Positions 60,855 to 64,000 of a DNA stretch of 64,000 bases are shown one piece after another. The first letter of the stretch is position 1, and every line of letters starts with the position of its first letter. This DNA comes from Clostridium sp. 26_22 (GTDB lineage Bacteria; Bacillota; Clostridia; TANB77; CAG-508): positions 1 to 64,000 of the forward strand of contig MNRP01000056.1 of NCBI GenBank assembly GCA_001916005.1, in the 5' to 3' direction. The notes beneath the pieces are model-generated. The model saw nothing but the letters and a program-made list of their open reading frames with translations, was not told where the DNA came from and made no database searches. A program made the position numbers and the translations under genes.

Positions 60855-61206
60855 CTTCACTATTTACTATAATTGTTCCTACTATTACAATTATTACTCC
60901 TATTATATTTTTTATTGTTATTGTGTCATTAAAAATTAATATTGCCCAGATTATTGACCATAATAAACCCATGGCTTTGTTTGCATATGCAACTGAAATA
61001 TCAAATTTTTTTATTAATTGTTGCCATATTATTGCATATAGTCCTAATATTACCATTTCAATTCCATAAAACAATATAAATTCAAAAGATAGAAATTCTT
61101 GTCCTGATGCAAATTTTGCAAATACTGTTGATAAAGTATATATTGCAATAACTAACTGAAGTATAAATATATCCTTAATTTTTGCTTTTTTCTTTTCTGT
61201 TTCCAT
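60847..61206 (-). CDS. SMR/EamA-type small membrane protein (ArnE/F-like, first of a pair)
   Basis: A 119-residue, four-helix protein beginning with a basic stretch (METEKKKAKIKDIFILQL). YANKAMGLLWSIIWAILIFNDTI is the typical second-half motif of this group. It is 12 bp downstream of the ATP-grasp gene with AAGGAAAA before ATG. Overlap with its partner implies coupled, equimolar synthesis. Confidence 0.78.
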   Translation of the reverse strand: METEKKKAKIKDIFILQLVIAIYTLSTVFAKFASGQEFLSFEFILFYGIEMVILGLYAIIWQQLIKKFDISVAYANKAMGLLWSIIWAILIFNDTITIKNIIGVIIVIVGTIIVNSEDE

Positions 61207-61218
61207 TAGTTTTCCTTT

Positions 61219-62334
61219 CTAAAAAGATAAAATATAATATCCATATCTTGTTGAACTATCTATAATTTTATGAGAATTTATTTTTTCTATTGGGCTTTCA
61301 TAATAAATATAATCTGGATGTTCTTGTTTTATTTTATCTAATTCTTTTATATCATCTTCTGTAAAAATAAATTTTATAGTTGCTTTTTTAGGTTCTGTAA
61401 CTTTTTTAAAATCTGGTTTGTTACCAAGAGCTACATCTATTACCATTTTTAAAAAATCATAACCTGTAGAAATCTGTACCAAATCCGAACCTATACAATC
61501 TCCACCCATTCTTGCTCCTATTTCTATAATTTTTACATCTCCGTTAGGTGTAATTTTAAATTCTGAATGTGCTGCTCCATTTTCAATCTTCAAACTTTTC
61601 AAGCCTTCAAAAATCTCTTTTTTTACCTTTTCTATCATGTCTTTATCAAGTTCAGCTGGTTGAATATGTCCTGTCTCAATAAAATGTGGTGCTCCAGTTG
61701 TTTGCTTTCTAGTTATTGCTAATAATGTATGTTCTCCTCTATATGAAATTGTTTCTGCACTAAATTCTGGTCCTTCTATAAATTCTTCTACTATAGCCTC
61801 TTTTTCAAAAGAAACATCTATTGCATCATTAATTGCTTTATTTATTTTTTCAATATCACTCGATTTTTCAATCTTTGTTATTGCTCTACTACCAGATCTG
61901 TCTGTAGGCTTTATTATTATTGGAAATTTCATATTTTTAATCTCAGAAATATCATTGCTATCTTTTAATTCTATAAATTTAGGAACAGATACACCATACT
62001 TTTTAAATGCATTCCTCATTTCAAATTTATTTGTAGATATTTTTGTACATTCTAAACTATTTCCTGTAAGCCCTAATTTTTCTGTTAAATAATTTACTGT
62101 TATTGTTGCTAAGTCAGATGCAACTGAAAGCACAGCATCTGGCTTAATCTCTTTGCATTTTTCTAATATTTCTTCTTTTTCTACTATACTTATAGGATAA
62201 AAGTAATCTGCATATTTAGCTCCAACAGCTCCCTCTTTCCAGGCAAATACGTGTGTTTCATATCCTAAAGCTTTTGCCTTTTTTATTAAAGGCATTTGAA
62301 AATTATTTGCTCCTATTATTACAACTTTTTTCAT
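61219..62334 (-). CDS. ATP-grasp family ligase
   Basis: Carboxylate-amine/thiol ligase fold: an N-terminal nucleotide-binding part (VVIIGANNFQMPLIKKAKALGYETH), an ATP-grasp central domain (FPIIIKPTDRSGSRA, IVEEFIEGPEFSAE) and the metal-binding IIEIGARMGGDCI. Length 371 aa. It activates a carboxylate with ATP and joins it to an amine or thiol; the substrate is unknown. Next to a WecE-type transaminase, it could acylate a 4-amino sugar with an amino acid. AAGGAAAAG precedes ATG. Confidence 0.85.
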   Translation of the reverse strand: MKKVVIIGANNFQMPLIKKAKALGYETHVFAWKEGAVGAKYADYFYPISIVEKEEILEKCKEIKPDAVLSVASDLATITVNYLTEKLGLTGNSLECTKISTNKFEMRNAFKKYGVSVPKFIELKDSNDISEIKNMKFPIIIKPTDRSGSRAITKIEKSSDIEKINKAINDAIDVSFEKEAIVEEFIEGPEFSAETISYRGEHTLLAITRKQTTGAPHFIETGHIQPAELDKDMIEKVKKEIFEGLKSLKIENGAAHSEFKITPNGDVKIIEIGARMGGDCIGSDLVQISTGYDFLKMVIDVALGNKPDFKKVTEPKKATIKFIFTEDDIKELDKIKQEHPDYIYYESPIEKINSHKIIDSSTRYGYYILSF

Positions 62335-62361
62335 TTTTCTTTTCCTTTTCTATTAGAGAAT

Positions 62362-63489
62362 CTATTTATAAAATTCTCTTATTTCTTTTATTACTACATC
62401 TTGGTCAGCTTTTGTAATTCCATAATACATTGGAAGTCTTATTAATTTTTCGCTTTCTAATGTTGTATATTTATCTTCTCCATTAAATTTTCCAAACTTT
62501 TTTCCAGCAGGCGAATTATGTAATGGAATATAATGAAAGACCGCTTGTACACCATTATCTTTTAAATATTTTATCAATTTTGCTCTTTCTTCTAAACTTC
62601 TAGTTTTAAAATAAAACATATGTGCATTATGTTTACTATAATCTGGTACAAATTGTAATGTAATTTTTCCTTTTTCTTCTAAATCCTGTAAATTTTCTTT
62701 ATAATAATTCCAAGCCTCTAATCTTTCCTCATTTATTTTTTCAGCCATCTTTAGTTGAGGGTATAAATATGCACAATTTAGTTCACTTGGTAAATATGAT
62801 GAACCATAATCAACCCATGTATATTTATCGATTTCTCCTCTAAAAAATTTGTTTCTATTTGTTCCCTTTTCTCTTATTATTTCTGCTCTTTCTATTAATT
62901 TAGGATCATTTATTGATATTGCTCCACCTTCACCCATACTGTAATTTTTTGTTTCATGAAAACTATAGCATCCAATATCTCCAATTGTTCCAAGATATTT
63001 TTCTTTATATTTTGCCATAAATCCTTGTGCAGCATCTTCTACAACTTTCAAATTGTATTTTTTTGATATCTCCATTATTTTGTCCATATCAGGTGAAATT
63101 CCAGCATAATGAACTACTACAATAGCTTTTGTTTTTGGTGTTATTGCTTTTTCAATTTCATTTTCATCTATATTCATCGTTTTTGGATTAACATCAACAA
63201 AAATCACTTTTGCTCCAACCATTACAAAGGCATCTGCTGTTGATACAAATGTATATGATGGCATTATAACTTCATCTCCTGGTTTTATATCTAATAAAAT
63301 AGCCGCCATCTCTAATGCAGATGTACATGATGTTGTTAATAAAATTTTAGGTGAATTAAATTTTTCTTCCATCCATTCACTACATTTTTTTGTAAATTCT
63401 CCATCTCCACATATTTTTCTTTTATTTATTGCCTCTTTTATGCATTCTATAGATTCATCTATAAAAATTGGTACATTAAATCCTATCAT
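62362..63489 (-). CDS. wecE: WecE/RffA-like dTDP-4-amino-sugar transaminase (DegT/DnrJ/EryC1)
   Basis: PLP-dependent sugar aminotransferase. The catalytic Lys lies in SFHETKNYSMGEGGA (near residue 181), the phosphate-binding TTSCTSALEMAA and the VVEDAAQGFMA Asp are present, and WVDYGSSYLPSELNCAYL is the WecE/RffA hallmark. Its substrate is probably a dTDP-4-keto-6-deoxyhexose, converted to a 4-amino sugar. Length 375 aa is normal. GGGGAAAAT precedes ATG. Between a large membrane protein and the ATP-grasp gene in one operon. Confidence 0.92.
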   Translation of the reverse strand: MIGFNVPIFIDESIECIKEAINKRKICGDGEFTKKCSEWMEEKFNSPKILLTTSCTSALEMAAILLDIKPGDEVIMPSYTFVSTADAFVMVGAKVIFVDVNPKTMNIDENEIEKAITPKTKAIVVVHYAGISPDMDKIMEISKKYNLKVVEDAAQGFMAKYKEKYLGTIGDIGCYSFHETKNYSMGEGGAISINDPKLIERAEIIREKGTNRNKFFRGEIDKYTWVDYGSSYLPSELNCAYLYPQLKMAEKINEERLEAWNYYKENLQDLEEKGKITLQFVPDYSKHNAHMFYFKTRSLEERAKLIKYLKDNGVQAVFHYIPLHNSPAGKKFGKFNGEDKYTTLESEKLIRLPMYYGITKADQDVVIKEIREFYK

Positions 63490-63505
63490 TTTATTTTCCC
63501 CTTTT

Positions 63506-64000
63506 CTATTTATATCTTGGAATTATATATCCAAATAATGCCCTCATTGATATAACAATTATTAATAACATTATAACTAAAACAATGCATTTTCTAATTT
63601 TTTCAGATTTTACAAACTTTTCTAATATTTTTTGTATTCCATTTACTATAAAATATGTAAATGGAATTATTATTCCCATTATATACCTGCCTTGAGGTTG
63701 GAAATCACTAGTATATGAATAATAAATGCTTAAAATTATTGGAATTATTATTGATAATATAAATATATAATTTAATAAATATTTATTTTTTTCTTCTTTA
63801 TTATATATAAACAAATCTTTAAATTTCATTAAACACCCAATTATTCCAATTATCCAAATTAAAAAATATGAATAATATATTTTGTTTGACATTATCATAG
63901 AATTATAACCAAATATTCCTACAAAACTTTTTAATGTTACATTTATCCATTTGTCTTTTGTTAACATATTAATAATTGATTCGTTTTTTCTTTGAACTGT
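63506..64000 (-). CDS. Membrane glycosyltransferase-like protein, partial (C-terminal part)
   Basis: The frame is open to the right edge, so the N-terminus is outside the window. About 165 residues are visible, with four to five hydrophobic segments and the DFQPQGRYIMGIIIPFTYFI motif seen in the C-terminal region of DUF2142/GT-C-like membrane proteins of polysaccharide clusters. The last gene position before wecE (16 bp) and its homology suggest a sugar transferase acting at the outer membrane face. Partial and only moderately sure. Confidence 0.6.
   Translation of the reverse strand, partial: TVQRKNESIINMLTKDKWINVTLKSFVGIFGYNSMIMSNKIYYSYFLIWIIGIIGCLMKFKDLFIYNKEEKNKYLLNYIFILSIIIPIILSIYYSYTSDFQPQGRYIMGIIIPFTYFIVNGIQKILEKFVKSEKIRKCIVLVIMLLIIVISMRALFGYIIPRYK

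Overview
The window is strongly AT-rich and gene-dense, with short intergenic gaps, AGGAGG-type ribosome binding sites, TTGACA/TATAAT promoters and T-tailed hairpin terminators. The gene families (BlaI/BlaR1, EpsC-type CysE, prepilins with an N-terminal GITLIALVITI motif, YozG/DUF2975, AddA) point to a low-GC member of the Bacillota, most likely an uncultured, host-associated Clostridia lineage. That placement is inference from family content; there is no rRNA or tRNA here. Apart from asnB at the left edge and one short putative antisense RNA, everything I accept as a gene lies on the minus strand.

Layout, left to right. 1-3.5 kb: a leftward promoter with a dyad, asnB, a truncated CYTH-like gene and a RhuM-family gene. 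3.7-6.3 kb: an unknown frameshifted gene and a coiled-coil protein with a long Asp/Glu tail. 6.3-11 kb: cysE, a secreted SH3b-CAP protein, a RusA-like resolvase, a GH73-like cell-wall hydrolase, an RsmF-like rRNA methyltransferase and a YwaF-like membrane protein. 11-13 kb: a prepilin-like protein with two LamG-like repeats. 13-17.9 kb: a fructose PTS locus (ptsI, ptsH remnant, fruA in pieces, fruK) that is visibly decayed. 18-21.6 kb: an M29 aminopeptidase, a compact locus resembling a type I toxin-antitoxin module, a protein resembling DNA-base-hypermodification enzymes, and rdgB. 21.6-32 kb: small hydrolases, an ABC-2 exporter, HAD phosphatases, an MFS protein, remnants of def and other genes, a frameshifted RlmCD-type methyltransferase and yebC. 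32-42.7 kb: mgtA, a frameshifted addA, a GIY-YIG protein, an L,D-transpeptidase-like protein and an M14 peptidase. 42.7-51.7 kb: a FtsX-type ABC exporter with PhoB-like direct repeats in its promoter, a HipA-like kinase, an MFS protein, a GNAT_C-type protein and a two-component system. 51.7-57.5 kb: a BlaI-BlaR1-(unknown)-MecA-like PBP operon with a textbook BlaI operator. 57.5-60.4 kb: YozG/DUF2975/DUF4173 membrane genes. 60.5-64 kb: a sugar-modification cluster (SMR pair, ATP-grasp, WecE-type transaminase, GT-C-like membrane protein running off the window).

Two themes stand out. First, many genes are broken. Three reading frames are each short of one A in an A-tract (unknown gene at 4.3 kb, small ORF at 26.8 kb, BlaR1-linked gene at 55.5 kb). 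Two carry one extra C before GGAA (addA Walker A, RlmCD). Two have single in-frame nonsense codons (fruA, def). At least eight are remnants with internal or terminal deletions. This could be reductive genome decay, poly(A) slippage rescue, or assembly error; reads would decide. Second, several regulatory or small-RNA structures are not explained by standard annotation: the convergent-transcript toxin-like locus near 19.5 kb, and a leader hairpin with a Shine-Dalgarno mimic found upstream of both rdgB and the unknown gene at 4.3 kb.
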